This document shows positions 26,836 to 35,672 of a DNA stretch of 64,000 nt, piece by piece. A program made the translations under genes and the position numbers. Position 1 is the first letter of the stretch; the number at the start of each line of letters is the position of its first letter. The notes beneath the pieces are model-generated. The model was not told the DNA's origin. It was given only the letters and a program-made list of their open reading frames with translations, and ran no database searches. Source of the stretch: Ignavibacteria bacterium (GTDB lineage: Bacteria; Bacteroidota; Ignavibacteria; Tepidaquicellales; OLB5); NCBI GenBank assembly GCA_020852705.1, contig JADZAP010000025.1, positions 1 through 64,000 of the forward strand, read 5' to 3'.

Positions 26836-28335
26836 ATGATTAAAAGGTATTTAATACTTTTAATTTTTGTTTTCTCTTCTTATGCTCAAAACAATGAAGT
26901 TGTTTTTGTTCAAATGAATGATGTTTACGAAATTGCTCCGCTTGAAGGAGGAAAATACGGCGGACTTGCTCGTGTTAAAACTATTATTGAGAGGATAAAA
27001 CAATCTAATCCCAATACATTTGTTGTGCTTTCAGGTGATTTTATTTCACCAAGCGCTTTAAGTACAAGTACTTTTGATGGATCGCGGATAAATGGCAGGC
27101 AAATGGTTGATGTACTTAATGCAATTGGTTTAAATTTTGTTACTTTTGGAAATCACGAATTTGATTATAAACAGGATGTTTTGCAAAACAGGATAAATGA
27201 ATCACATTTTGAGTGGATTTCGTCAAATGTTAAATTTATCAATAACGGTAAAATTACTCCGTTTAGTCAAAGAGGAAGTGATCTTCCAAAGTATAAAATT
27301 ATTAAACTGGAGTTTAATAATAATATCCAACCGCTTAAAATAGGTATTATCGGAATCTGCATTAATTCAAACAAACAGCCTTATGTTGAATACAGCGATT
27401 ATTTTCAGACTGCAAAGGATACATATCATAATATTATGGATAGCATTGATTGTGCCGTTGCTATAACACATTTGAATATTGATGATGATAAAAAGCTTGC
27501 AAATGAACTCCCTCAGTTAAAACTTATAATGGGCGGTCATGAACATATTAATATGCATTATGAAACAGTCGGAACTGTAATTGCAAAAGCTGATGCAAAT
27601 GCTAAAACAGTTTATATTCATAGACTTTTATTTAATGAAAAAAATGAATTTATAAAAATTACAAGCGAGCTTGTAAAAGTTGATGAATCAATTCCGGAAG
27701 ATCCTGCTGTTAAAGATATGGTTGATACATGGGTAACAAGGGCGTATAAAGGCTTTTTTGATAAAGGATTTGATCCTTTAAAAATGGTTATTGATTTGAA
27801 AAATGATACACTTGATGGCAGGGAAGAAACTGTTCGCTATAGCCAGTGTGCATTGGGTTATTTAATTGGCAATGCAATGTTCAATGCATCAAAGAATTCT
27901 GATCTGGCATTTTTCAATAGCGGGGCAATCAGAATTGATGACAAATTAACCGGTGAAGTTACACAATATGATATTATCAGAATACTTCCTTTTGGCGGTA
28001 AAATTCTGCAGGTTGATTTAAAAGGTTCATTGCTTAAAAAGATTATTGAAACCGGATTTAATCAGCCGGGGTCAGGAGGTTATCTGCAGTTTTTTGGTAT
28101 GGAACTTACTCAAGATGGTTACAAAGTTAAAGGGGAACTTATAGATGATAATAAAATTTACAATGCTGCTGTTGCAGATTACCTGCTTACCGGCTTAGAA
28201 CAAAATTTTAATTTTTTAACAGAAAATAATCCCGGAATTATAAAAATTTATGAACCTGACCCCATTGATAAATCTGACCTCAGGAATGATATTCGTTTTG
28301 CAATAATAAGCTGGCTTGAAAAATGGAACAGGTAA
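26836..28335 (+). CDS. Exported 5'-nucleotidase / UshA-like metallophosphatase
   Basis: The 499-aa protein has a signal peptide (about 1-17), then a calcineurin-like phosphoesterase domain with QMNDVYEIAP (variant of the metal-binding DxH), SGDFISPS, FGNHEFDY and GGHEH (about 22-290). A 5'-nucleotidase C-terminal substrate-binding domain follows (about 320-480, FNSGAIR, LPFGG, GSGGYLQFFG). It should hydrolyse periplasmic nucleotides. The first metal motif has Asn-Asp-Val-Tyr instead of the common ND-x-H, so metal 1 binding may differ. A tiny out-of-frame TM ORF overlaps the 3' end. Confidence 0.88.
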   Translation: MIKRYLILLIFVFSSYAQNNEVVFVQMNDVYEIAPLEGGKYGGLARVKTIIERIKQSNPNTFVVLSGDFISPSALSTSTFDGSRINGRQMVDVLNAIGLNFVTFGNHEFDYKQDVLQNRINESHFEWISSNVKFINNGKITPFSQRGSDLPKYKIIKLEFNNNIQPLKIGIIGICINSNKQPYVEYSDYFQTAKDTYHNIMDSIDCAVAITHLNIDDDKKLANELPQLKLIMGGHEHINMHYETVGTVIAKADANAKTVYIHRLLFNEKNEFIKITSELVKVDESIPEDPAVKDMVDTWVTRAYKGFFDKGFDPLKMVIDLKNDTLDGREETVRYSQCALGYLIGNAMFNASKNSDLAFFNSGAIRIDDKLTGEVTQYDIIRILPFGGKILQVDLKGSLLKKIIETGFNQPGSGGYLQFFGMELTQDGYKVKGELIDDNKIYNAAVADYLLTGLEQNFNFLTENNPGIIKIYEPDPIDKSDLRNDIRFAIISWLEKWNR

Positions 28336-28418
28336 CTTTACCTACTATAATAGCAGGCGGATTTCTTCTGCTTTCTTTTGTAATTCTATATCTTTTTAAA
28401 CATAAAAAAAGAAATTAA
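28323..28418 (+). CDS. 31-aa single-pass membrane peptide overlapping the 5'-nucleotidase end
   Basis: An ATG at 28323 lies inside the 3' end of the 5'-nucleotidase gene, in the -1 frame, overlapping by 13 bp. It encodes MEQVTLPTIIAGG, a hydrophobic stretch (FLLLSFVILYLF) and KHKKRN. A Pro-containing motif, TM helix and basic tail resemble an anchoring tail. It may be an independent mini-protein, a frameshifted tail of the nucleotidase (an A5 run at 28319-28323 is at the junction), or spurious. No homologue can be named. Confidence 0.4.
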   Translation: MEQVTLPTIIAGGFLLLSFVILYLFKHKKRN

Positions 28419-28463
28419 TGGAATTAAAAATTAAACCAAATTAATTATTTCTAAATTATAGTT

Positions 28464-29078
28464 TTATTTTTTGTATTTCCAATTTCTTGATTTGCCTTCT
28501 TTAATCCATTCAATTGCAGTTTTAATTCTTCTTGTTCTGGTTTCCTCAGTTTTTGCTTCGCCAATCCACTCAAGATATTCCCGTTTATGTGAAGGCGGAA
28601 ATGCCTTATACTTTTTGAGAGCAGATTTATTTTTATTTAAAGCATTCCGGAAATCGGGATGTAACTTATATACTTTACGTGTATGCTTGGGTTTTTCTGA
28701 ACGGTTAAATTTAACACCATTTTCATTAAGTTTCATTGCTTCCTTTATCCATTTTATAAGTTGTGTATCCTTAGGCAGGTCTTCAATAGTCTCTAATCTG
28801 CCTAAATTTCCCATAGATCCTTTTTTATCTTCTCCCATCAGTATTTTATGATCTTTCATCAAAGAGCTTTTCCAGAAACCAAGTACAGCATGCTTTTTAA
28901 ATGCTGCAAATCCAATAAACGGACCCTTATATTCAAAGCTGGGCATCCCCCATTTAATTGTTTCATTTACTTCAGGACATGTTTTATGAATTAATTCTCT
29001 AAGATGTGTTAAAATTGGTTTGGCAAAATCGTTTGATTTTGCTATATATGAATCAATTCGTTTATCCTTGTTTTGCAT
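28464..29078 (-). CDS. YdeI/OmdA-like protein with N-terminal DUF1801 domain
   Basis: A 204-aa protein: an N-terminal DUF1801 domain (about 15-115, ETIKWGMPSFEYKGPFIGFAA in two overlapping parts), as in YdhG/YdeI proteins, and a C-terminal bacteriocin-protection OmdA-like helical region (about 135-200, LHPDFRNALNKNKSALKKYK, FPPSHKREYLEWI). The family's role is poorly defined; the B. subtilis homologue is linked to antimicrobial peptide tolerance. It heads towards the convergent nucleotidase, with no strong terminator between. Confidence 0.85.
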   Translation of the reverse strand: MQNKDKRIDSYIAKSNDFAKPILTHLRELIHKTCPEVNETIKWGMPSFEYKGPFIGFAAFKKHAVLGFWKSSLMKDHKILMGEDKKGSMGNLGRLETIEDLPKDTQLIKWIKEAMKLNENGVKFNRSEKPKHTRKVYKLHPDFRNALNKNKSALKKYKAFPPSHKREYLEWIGEAKTEETRTRRIKTAIEWIKEGKSRNWKYKK

Positions 29079-29125
29079 TGTACTTGTTCACTTTTTTTAA
29101 AATCAATATGTTAATTGTATAATTT

Positions 29126-29623
29126 TTATGCTTTAATTCCGTATTCTGCGTTCCATGAACCCTGAATTTTACGGAGCTGAACAATTTGTCCTGTATGATA
29201 AGCATTATGTAATGTATATTGCGAAAACATTTCATACCAGCTTGCTCCATATCCCTTAAAAGCTTCCTTTGAAAGAAATTCATCTGATGATGCCTCAACT
29301 AGCTTAATAACCTCTTCCATTATATCTGAAAGCTTCTTTACAGTGCTTTTCCAGTTTTCTTCTGTTACAGATGCAACATCAAATGTTCTGCTGTTATCAA
29401 TTGTTATTTTATCTGGCTCAGCACCTTTAAATCTTAATAGCCAGCGGCTGTTCCAAAATATTAAGTGATCTACTATTCCCCAAATACTGTGACCGCCTGC
29501 TGAAAGGGGACTTGCTGCATCTTTTGCATCAAGTCCCGTTAAGGAATCAGTAAATGAAACCAGCCATCCTTTTTCGTTAAAAGTAGTTTTTAACTGATCT
29601 AATAAATATTTTTTTTGGCTCAT
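29126..29623 (-). CDS. DinB-family protein
   Basis: A 165-aa DinB superfamily helical bundle. Candidate metal ligands are His in GGHSIWGIVDHLIFWN (about 43-53) and HNAYHTGQIVQLRK near residue 138. This is one of three DinB-like proteins in the window, and the sequence is too divergent from the others to be a recent duplicate. It lies 8 bp downstream of the DCC protein, suggesting one transcript. Enzymatic function is unknown. Confidence 0.88.
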   Translation of the reverse strand: MSQKKYLLDQLKTTFNEKGWLVSFTDSLTGLDAKDAASPLSAGGHSIWGIVDHLIFWNSRWLLRFKGAEPDKITIDNSRTFDVASVTEENWKSTVKKLSDIMEEVIKLVEASSDEFLSKEAFKGYGASWYEMFSQYTLHNAYHTGQIVQLRKIQGSWNAEYGIKA

Positions 29624-29630
29624 ATAATAA

Positions 29631-30056
29631 TTATTTTCTATTATTTTGTATTACAGGTTTCAATCTGCAAATTTTTGAAACTAAAAATCTGTTTCTGTTA
29701 AAAAGCTTATAAAATACCCAGGTTAATTTTCTCAATGGCTGCACCCAAAGTAAATAACCAAATGGTTTTGACCACCATACGGTTTTCATTCCGAAAATAT
29801 AAGCATCTGCTCCAATCAGTTTTTTTCCGTTATTAAATAAAAGTATAATATCCCTGTTTAAATTTTCTTCATCTAACCCAAGTTTTACCTTAACCCATTC
29901 TTCCTGCAGCATTGCAATATTAAATCCGGTTTTCTTTATAGTTTTTTCCCAAAACGGTATCCACCATGAGCAGAATCCGCACTTGCCGTCATATAAAACC
30001 CAGCCTTCAGGATTTGACATATCGGTGAAATTTATCATCTTGCCTATATTGTCCAT
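29631..30056 (-). CDS. DCC-family (DUF393) thiol-disulfide oxidoreductase-like protein
   Basis: The 141-aa protein has the DCC motif DGKCGFCSWW (about 23-32), equivalent to the DxxCxxC of the family, followed by the thioredoxin-like alpha/beta layout and a hydrophobic, basic C-terminus (RKLTWVFYKLFNRNRF) that may touch the membrane. The listed start overlaps the upstream gene by 13 bp; the later Met at codon 7 (MINFTD) would remove most of the overlap. Function is unproven in this family. Confidence 0.85.
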   Translation of the reverse strand: MDNIGKMINFTDMSNPEGWVLYDGKCGFCSWWIPFWEKTIKKTGFNIAMLQEEWVKVKLGLDEENLNRDIILLFNNGKKLIGADAYIFGMKTVWWSKPFGYLLWVQPLRKLTWVFYKLFNRNRFLVSKICRLKPVIQNNRK

Positions 30057-30655
30057 TCATCATGTATTATTGCTATTAGATAGTTTTTTCCGTTATACTC
30101 TTTAAAAACAAATCGCAATGCCCGCCAGTCCATTCCGTTAAATTTTACTTCAAATCCTGAAAAATAGCTTTCTGTATATTCAAGTCCCGGATAGACTGTT
30201 TCAATATTGTTAGCGGTGTTACTATGTCCCAGGCAATTATTAAGTGAAAGTTTTTCAGCATTCAAAAAATCTACATCATATACAAACCTTTTAAAATACT
30301 CTTTTATCGGAAGGTAAATTGAATCTCCGGTTCCATCCATATATCCCCAGAAATAATATTTAGGTTTCAACCTGCTAAAGCAATCCATAAAATATTGCTT
30401 AGAAAAAACCCGGTCATTAACGGTATCAATATAACCATATGGTGAAAACCGTACTCCTTCAATTGGATGAAATAATTTACCAAGTTTAAAATATTCTTCA
30501 TTTTTAATTAATTCTAATATTCTTTTTGAAAGATCAGGAAGTGAAGAATCTGCAGAAGTGTTTAAGTTACAAGATGGTATTATTGTTTCTGATTCTGCTG
30601 AACAATTATAAATAAACCTGAAACAAATAACTATTGCAATTAATAAATATTTCAT
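30044..30655 (-). CDS. Exported protein of unknown function
   Basis: A 203-aa protein with a signal peptide (about 1-20, LLIAIVICFRFIYNCSA) and a mature domain containing HPIEGVRFSPYGYID, GTGDSIYLPIKEYFKRFVYD and a C-terminal FKEYNGKNYLIAIIHDEW. These blocks look like a conserved Bacteroidota-type exported domain, but I cannot name the family. It is first in a minus-strand run with the DCC and DinB genes. The divergent gap to the peptidase E gene (30656-30829) shows nothing clear. Confidence 0.65.
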   Translation of the reverse strand: MKYLLIAIVICFRFIYNCSAESETIIPSCNLNTSADSSLPDLSKRILELIKNEEYFKLGKLFHPIEGVRFSPYGYIDTVNDRVFSKQYFMDCFSRLKPKYYFWGYMDGTGDSIYLPIKEYFKRFVYDVDFLNAEKLSLNNCLGHSNTANNIETVYPGLEYTESYFSGFEVKFNGMDWRALRFVFKEYNGKNYLIAIIHDEWTI

Positions 30656-30829
30656 AATTATGCTGAGGGTTAATAAATATATAAACTAAACATAATAAAA
30701 CAAATTTACTCATCTATTTTTTATAATACAATTTAGAATTATACAAAGCAAACAGCTGTATTACCTTTAATTATTCCCTAATTTTAACGATTTTTGAATA
30801 TTAAAAAATATTTGTCATAAAAATACTAT

Positions 30830-32065
30830 ATGCTGAGTTCACTTTCTAAAATTACAAGGATAATATCTTCAAATTTAAATAAAAAAGTAACAAAAGAAAC
30901 AGATGGTCATATAATAGCTCTGGGAGGCGGTGGATTCAGCGATCAGCCCGATAATCCTTTGCTTGATGAATATCTTTTGCTTCAAACTAATAAAGCCAAA
31001 CCAAAAGTTCTTTTTTTACCTACAGCAGGCGGTGATCATGAAGACTATATCAAAAAGTTTTACCGCGCTTATAAGAAATTTAACTGTATTCCTTCACATC
31101 TTTCACTTTCAAAAAAAACTTATCCATATAGAAAACTTGAGCAAATGGTTTTATCCCAAAACCTGATATTTGTAGGAGGAGGCAGTCCAAGGTTTTTAAT
31201 GCAGGTTTGGCGTAAAGCCGGTCTTAACCGGATAATTAAAAAAGCATGGCAAAATGGCATTGTACTCAGCGGTATGTCCGCTGGCGGTATTTGCTGGTTT
31301 GAAGATGGTTTTACCAATCCAAAGGATGATATTTGGAGAAGAATAAGCTGTCTGGGTTTTCTTGAAGGAAGTTTCTGTCCCCACTATGATAAAAGGGGAG
31401 AGCTTCGTAAAGCATTCAGGAAAATGATTTCTACCGGAGAAATATCCAATGGTTACGGAGTTCAGGATGGTGTTGCACTTCATTTTATCGGCACTGAATT
31501 GAAGTATATTGTTTCAAACCGTTCAGATGCTAAAGCTTTTTTAGTGAAAAAAAGCGGATTTAGAGTAAGAGAAAAACCTATTGAGCCATCTTATCTTGGC
31601 ATTTTGCATGTTTCGCATAAACCCGATTCAACTAATTCTTCAATTGAATTTGACAAAACAGATTCAACTGAATTTGTGAAGGAATACATTAAACGTATAA
31701 ATGATCATAATATTGATGGTTTGCTCGAAATGACTTCGGATAATGCATCATTTATTGATTCCATGGGAATAAATACAAAAGGAAGATATGAAATGAAAAA
31801 AGCATGGCAGGTTTTGCTTGAATTTTTTCCGGATTACACAGTTGTTGTAAAAGATATGATAGCAAAAAACGGAATGGTAGCCGTATTTGGTACAGCTAAA
31901 GGTACTCTTGCAGCAAACGGCAAACTTCAGTCCGAAAATAAATTTGAAATTCCTGCATCGTGGACTGCTGCCGTTGAAAAGGGGAAGATTTCCAAATGGC
32001 GTGTTTATGCAGATAATCAGCCGGTTAGAAAATTGATTGAAAAATATAAGGGTATTAGGTTTTAA
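30830..32065 (+). CDS. Peptidase E (S51)-like domain fused to SnoaL-like domain
   Basis: The 411-aa protein contains an S51 peptidase E domain (about 25-255): HIIALGGGGFS, FVGGGSPRFLMQ, the nucleophile S150 in GMSAGGICW, and CPHYDKRGE and GVQDGVALH for the rest of the site. A linker leads into a SnoaL/NTF2-like cone domain (about 285-405, FVKEYIKRINDHNIDGLLEM, AVFGTAKG, SKWRVYAD). Peptidase E cleaves Asp-X dipeptides. Ordinary peptidase E is about 230 aa, so the SnoaL half is an added module; its ligand is unknown. No signal peptide is present. Confidence 0.85.
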   Translation: MLSSLSKITRIISSNLNKKVTKETDGHIIALGGGGFSDQPDNPLLDEYLLLQTNKAKPKVLFLPTAGGDHEDYIKKFYRAYKKFNCIPSHLSLSKKTYPYRKLEQMVLSQNLIFVGGGSPRFLMQVWRKAGLNRIIKKAWQNGIVLSGMSAGGICWFEDGFTNPKDDIWRRISCLGFLEGSFCPHYDKRGELRKAFRKMISTGEISNGYGVQDGVALHFIGTELKYIVSNRSDAKAFLVKKSGFRVREKPIEPSYLGILHVSHKPDSTNSSIEFDKTDSTEFVKEYIKRINDHNIDGLLEMTSDNASFIDSMGINTKGRYEMKKAWQVLLEFFPDYTVVVKDMIAKNGMVAVFGTAKGTLAANGKLQSENKFEIPASWTAAVEKGKISKWRVYADNQPVRKLIEKYKGIRF

Positions 32066-32193
32066 TTTGATTTTATATCCTTTCAATACACTGTTATTTG
32101 AATACAGTTAGTCTGATTTTTTATGGAACGCCAAGGAGTGAAATTTAATTATATATTATACACGGCTTTCCTGAAATTTGTTTTAACTATAAT

Positions 32194-33075
32194 TTGAAAG
32201 TTGTAAAATTAAATAACAAACGTATTCCGGCTTTTAAAGAATATTTCAATAAATATTCTAAAGCACAGGATGAATCATATCCGCCTCAGGCAGATTATTC
32301 AATTAGTAAAAATGAGCCTGTTTTTATTTTACTTGATCATACGGGTAATATTGCCGGTGTTGCAGCACTTATGATGTCTCATGTTTACAAAGAGACAGGT
32401 TCGGCACGATTCCGGATGTTCCACTGCGTTGAACAATTAGCTGTAAATTACAAAATACTTCTTAATGAAATTTTAAAGTTTACAAAAGGATTAAAAAGTA
32501 TTTATTGTTTTACTGAAGAAAATCAATGTGCAATGTGCAATGTATGGGAAGAAATTGGTTTTTATGCAAAACGATATGCATGGATACTGAACCGTAATGC
32601 TATTTTGAATGAAAATCCTGTTTTTTTAAACGGTTATGAACTTAAACCATTTCGCACGGGAATTGACGAAGAAGCATTATGCTATGTTATAAATGATGCT
32701 TTTGGTAATTCTTTCGGTCATGTAAAAATGAATTCAGAGAGGATTAAAATGCTTCAAAATGAATCATCATATATAGATGGTGGGATTTTACTGCTGTGGA
32801 AGGATAAAAAACCTGTAGGCTCAATTTCTTTAACTTCCGATATGGATGACGGAATAATGACACTTTTTATTGATGGAATTGCTGTAATACATTCTCAACA
32901 GGGGAAAGGATTGGGCAAAAACCTTCTGCGTTCAGGTATTGAATTTGCAGTGAAGAAAGGTTATACAAAAGTTAAGCTGAGCGTAAACACAAAAAATGAA
33001 AAAGCAGCAGAACTTTATTTTAAGGAAGGTTTTATAAAAGAGGCATTATATAAAAGCTATTATTACGATATTTAA
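32194..33075 (+). CDS. Tandem GNAT acetyltransferase
   Basis: The 293-aa protein has two GNAT-like halves. The N-terminal half (about 1-140) lacks a clear acetyl-CoA loop and is probably degenerate. The C-terminal half (about 150-293) has the motif A sequence IAVIHSQQGKGLGKNLL and SVNTKNEKAAELYFKEGF. The substrate cannot be predicted. The start is TTG at 32194; no upstream ATG is in frame. It is followed 6 bp later by a methyltransferase gene. Confidence 0.8.
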   Translation: MKVVKLNNKRIPAFKEYFNKYSKAQDESYPPQADYSISKNEPVFILLDHTGNIAGVAALMMSHVYKETGSARFRMFHCVEQLAVNYKILLNEILKFTKGLKSIYCFTEENQCAMCNVWEEIGFYAKRYAWILNRNAILNENPVFLNGYELKPFRTGIDEEALCYVINDAFGNSFGHVKMNSERIKMLQNESSYIDGGILLLWKDKKPVGSISLTSDMDDGIMTLFIDGIAVIHSQQGKGLGKNLLRSGIEFAVKKGYTKVKLSVNTKNEKAAELYFKEGFIKEALYKSYYYDI

Positions 33076-33081
33076 AATTTA

Positions 33082-34278
33082 ATGGTAAAAGATAAATCTG
33101 AACTTACAGAACTTAAAAATGAATTTATTGAGCTTATAATAAACTCAATGCAGGATAATACTTTTGTAAAATTTACACTTGGTAAATACAGGGGAAAAGA
33201 AGACGGTATAGAAAATATATTTATTGCTCCTGTTAAGCTAAAAGATGATGTAAAATATTCGTTCAGGTATAAATATAAAACCCGTGATGTTTATAAAAAC
33301 TACGATATTACTGAATCTGCTGACTTAATTGCAGATGAGCTTGGTAACCGTTTCCTTTCAGGAACATTGTTTTCTACAAAAAATGATTTTGTTTTGGAGT
33401 ACAATAAAAAACGTGTTCCTAGGACTTTTACCAGAAAAGCATCATTTTCTAAGGTTGAAATAAAAGAGCATAACAGAATTAAGACCCGTTATATTGATTC
33501 CCGTGATAAGTATCTCAACTTGCTTGGTATTACTAATGCCAAAGGAGAAGTCAGAGGGGAAAAATATGATAAATTCAGGCAGGTTGATAAATTTGTAGAA
33601 ATACTGCAATCTCTTATTGTTTCAAGCCCGCTTGCTGAAAGCCCTGAACTTAATATACTTGATCTAGGAAGCGGAAAAAGTTATTTAACTTTTGCTGTTT
33701 ATTCTTACATTAACTCACATGGCAAAAAGACACATACTACCGGTGTTGAGCAAAGAGAAGACCTTGTGAATTTATCTAATCAATTTGCTGCCGAGTGCAA
33801 TTACAATGATCTTAAATTTATAAAGGGATCTATAAATGAAGTATCGCTTAAAAATGCTGATATAGTTATTGCGCTTCATGCCTGCGATACAGCTACTGAT
33901 GATGCCATTCAAAAAGCTATTGAGCTTAAGGCAAAAATAATTGTTCTTGCTCCATGCTGTCAAAAGTATGTGAGAAAACATTTTGAAATACCGGATAACC
34001 TGAAACCTGTATTTAAGTATGGTATCCTTGAAGAACATTTATCTTCATTTTTAACTGACGGACTGCGTTCACTTACATTAGAAGCATTGGGTTATGAAAC
34101 AAAAATATTTGAATTTATCTCAGGTGAACATACAAATAAAAATATCATGATAACCGCAGTTAAAAAAGATGAAACACAAGATAATTATATAAGTAAAGTT
34201 GTTGAAATTGAAAAAATGAAATCTCTTTTTAGCTTATCAGATTTTTATTTGGATAAGCTGCTTATTAAAAAACAATAA
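33082..34278 (+). CDS. SAM-dependent methyltransferase (Methyltransf_32-like)
   Basis: A 398-aa protein. The N-terminal half (about 1-150) is a basic alpha/beta region (RKASFSKVEIKEHNRIKTRYI). The C-terminal half is a class I methyltransferase with LDLGSGKSYLTFAVY for SAM binding, GVEQREDLV for the acidic ribose contact, and IALHACDTATDDAI plus APCCQKYVRK in the substrate region, as in Methyltransf_32/GSTCD-like proteins. The target is probably RNA, by analogy and basic charge, but this is inference. It lies between the GNAT gene (6 bp) and pgi (15 bp), probably one operon. Confidence 0.8.
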   Translation: MVKDKSELTELKNEFIELIINSMQDNTFVKFTLGKYRGKEDGIENIFIAPVKLKDDVKYSFRYKYKTRDVYKNYDITESADLIADELGNRFLSGTLFSTKNDFVLEYNKKRVPRTFTRKASFSKVEIKEHNRIKTRYIDSRDKYLNLLGITNAKGEVRGEKYDKFRQVDKFVEILQSLIVSSPLAESPELNILDLGSGKSYLTFAVYSYINSHGKKTHTTGVEQREDLVNLSNQFAAECNYNDLKFIKGSINEVSLKNADIVIALHACDTATDDAIQKAIELKAKIIVLAPCCQKYVRKHFEIPDNLKPVFKYGILEEHLSSFLTDGLRSLTLEALGYETKIFEFISGEHTNKNIMITAVKKDETQDNYISKVVEIEKMKSLFSLSDFYLDKLLIKKQ

Positions 34279-34293
34279 ATAAATTATAAAGTT

Positions 34294-35643
34294 ATGTTAA
34301 AACTAGATCTTTCTCATGTTATAAAATTTCTTCCGGAAAGTGAATTAAACTCGTATAACTCAGCAGCTGTAGAAGCAAACAAAACTCTTGAAAATGGCAC
34401 AGGAAAAGGCAGTGATTTCCGGGGATGGCTTAATCTTCCTAAAGATATTTCAGCAAATGAAATTGCTGAAATTAAACAATGCGCAGATGATCTTTCAGGC
34501 TGCAGTGATATTATAATTGTTATCGGAATAGGAGGTTCCTATCTTGGTGCCAGAGCAGTTATTGATGCACTTTCTGATAATTTTAACTCATTGAAAAACC
34601 GATCAGAGCGAGGTGCTCCGCTAATATTATTTGCAGGAAATAATATTAGCGAAGATTATCATGCAGAGCTTGTAAATCTGCTGGATAAATTTGATTACTC
34701 TGTTATTGTCATCTCAAAATCAGGCACAACTACAGAACCTGCTTTAGGTTTCCGTTTGCTTAAATTACACATTGAAGCCAAATACGGCAAAAAAGATGCA
34801 AAAAAACGCATTGCAGCCGTTACCGATAAGCAAAAAGGAGCTTTAAAAAACCTTGCAGATTCCGAAGGATACAAAACTTTTGTAATACCTGATGACATAG
34901 GCGGCAGATATTCGGTTTTAACGCCTGTTGGTTTACTGCCTATTGCAGCAGCCGGTTTTAATATTGAAAATCTTCTTGCGGGTGCAAAAAATATGATGCA
35001 GATATGTTTTGATAAAACAAACATACATGATAATCCTGCTAACTTATATGCTGCTGCCAGAAATGCACTGTATAAAAATGGTAAAGCAATTGAAATCCTT
35101 GCAAGTTTTACTCCAAATCTCAGCTACTTTATTGAGTGGTGGAAACAGCTCTTTGGTGAATCAGAAGGTAAAGATGAAAAAGGAATTTTTCCGGCAGGGG
35201 TTAATTTCACAACTGATCTTCATTCAATGGGACAGTGGATGCAGGAAGGTACTAGAAATATTTTTGAAACTGTCATTAAAGTTAATAGTAATAAATTTAC
35301 TTTAAAAGTGCCAAATGATAAAGATAATCTTGATGAGCTTAATTATCTTTCAAACAAAAGATTGGGTGAAATTAACAAAATGGCTGAGCTTGGCACTATG
35401 CTTGCGCATGTAGAAGGCGGAGTTCCTAATATTTCCGTAACTATTGAAAAAATTGATGAATTTAATCTGGGTGAACTTATTTATTTCTTTGAAAAAGCAT
35501 GCGGTATAAGCGGGTATTTGCTTGGGGTAAATCCCTTTAATCAGCCCGGCGTTGAAGCGTATAAAAAAAATATGTTTGCACTTTTAAATAAACCCGGATT
35601 TGAAAAATTGAAAGCTGAAATTGAAAATAAACTGAATAAATAA
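34294..35643 (+). CDS. pgi: Glucose-6-phosphate isomerase
   Basis: Pgi (449 aa) interconverts glucose 6-phosphate and fructose 6-phosphate. Two SIS-type halves are visible: IVIGIGGSYLGARAVID with the sugar-phosphate loop SKSGTTTEP, and PGVEAYKKNMFALL at the C-terminus carrying the catalytic Lys. GEGESEGK-like FGESEGKDEKG contains the expected catalytic Glu. The length matches the shorter bacterial (Firmicutes/Thermotoga-like) class rather than the 550-aa E. coli form. ATG at 34294 with MLKLDLSHV fits the family start. Confidence 0.96.
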   Translation: MLKLDLSHVIKFLPESELNSYNSAAVEANKTLENGTGKGSDFRGWLNLPKDISANEIAEIKQCADDLSGCSDIIIVIGIGGSYLGARAVIDALSDNFNSLKNRSERGAPLILFAGNNISEDYHAELVNLLDKFDYSVIVISKSGTTTEPALGFRLLKLHIEAKYGKKDAKKRIAAVTDKQKGALKNLADSEGYKTFVIPDDIGGRYSVLTPVGLLPIAAAGFNIENLLAGAKNMMQICFDKTNIHDNPANLYAAARNALYKNGKAIEILASFTPNLSYFIEWWKQLFGESEGKDEKGIFPAGVNFTTDLHSMGQWMQEGTRNIFETVIKVNSNKFTLKVPNDKDNLDELNYLSNKRLGEINKMAELGTMLAHVEGGVPNISVTIEKIDEFNLGELIYFFEKACGISGYLLGVNPFNQPGVEAYKKNMFALLNKPGFEKLKAEIENKLNK

Positions 35644-35672
35644 TCATTTATTTACAATTAATATATAATAAA

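Noticed and set aside
32080-32190. Possible small gene or repeat between the peptidase E and GNAT genes
   Set aside because: ATGGAACGCCAAGG could be a start, but the frame closes quickly and lacks coding character; a five-base inverted repeat nearby is too short to matter.
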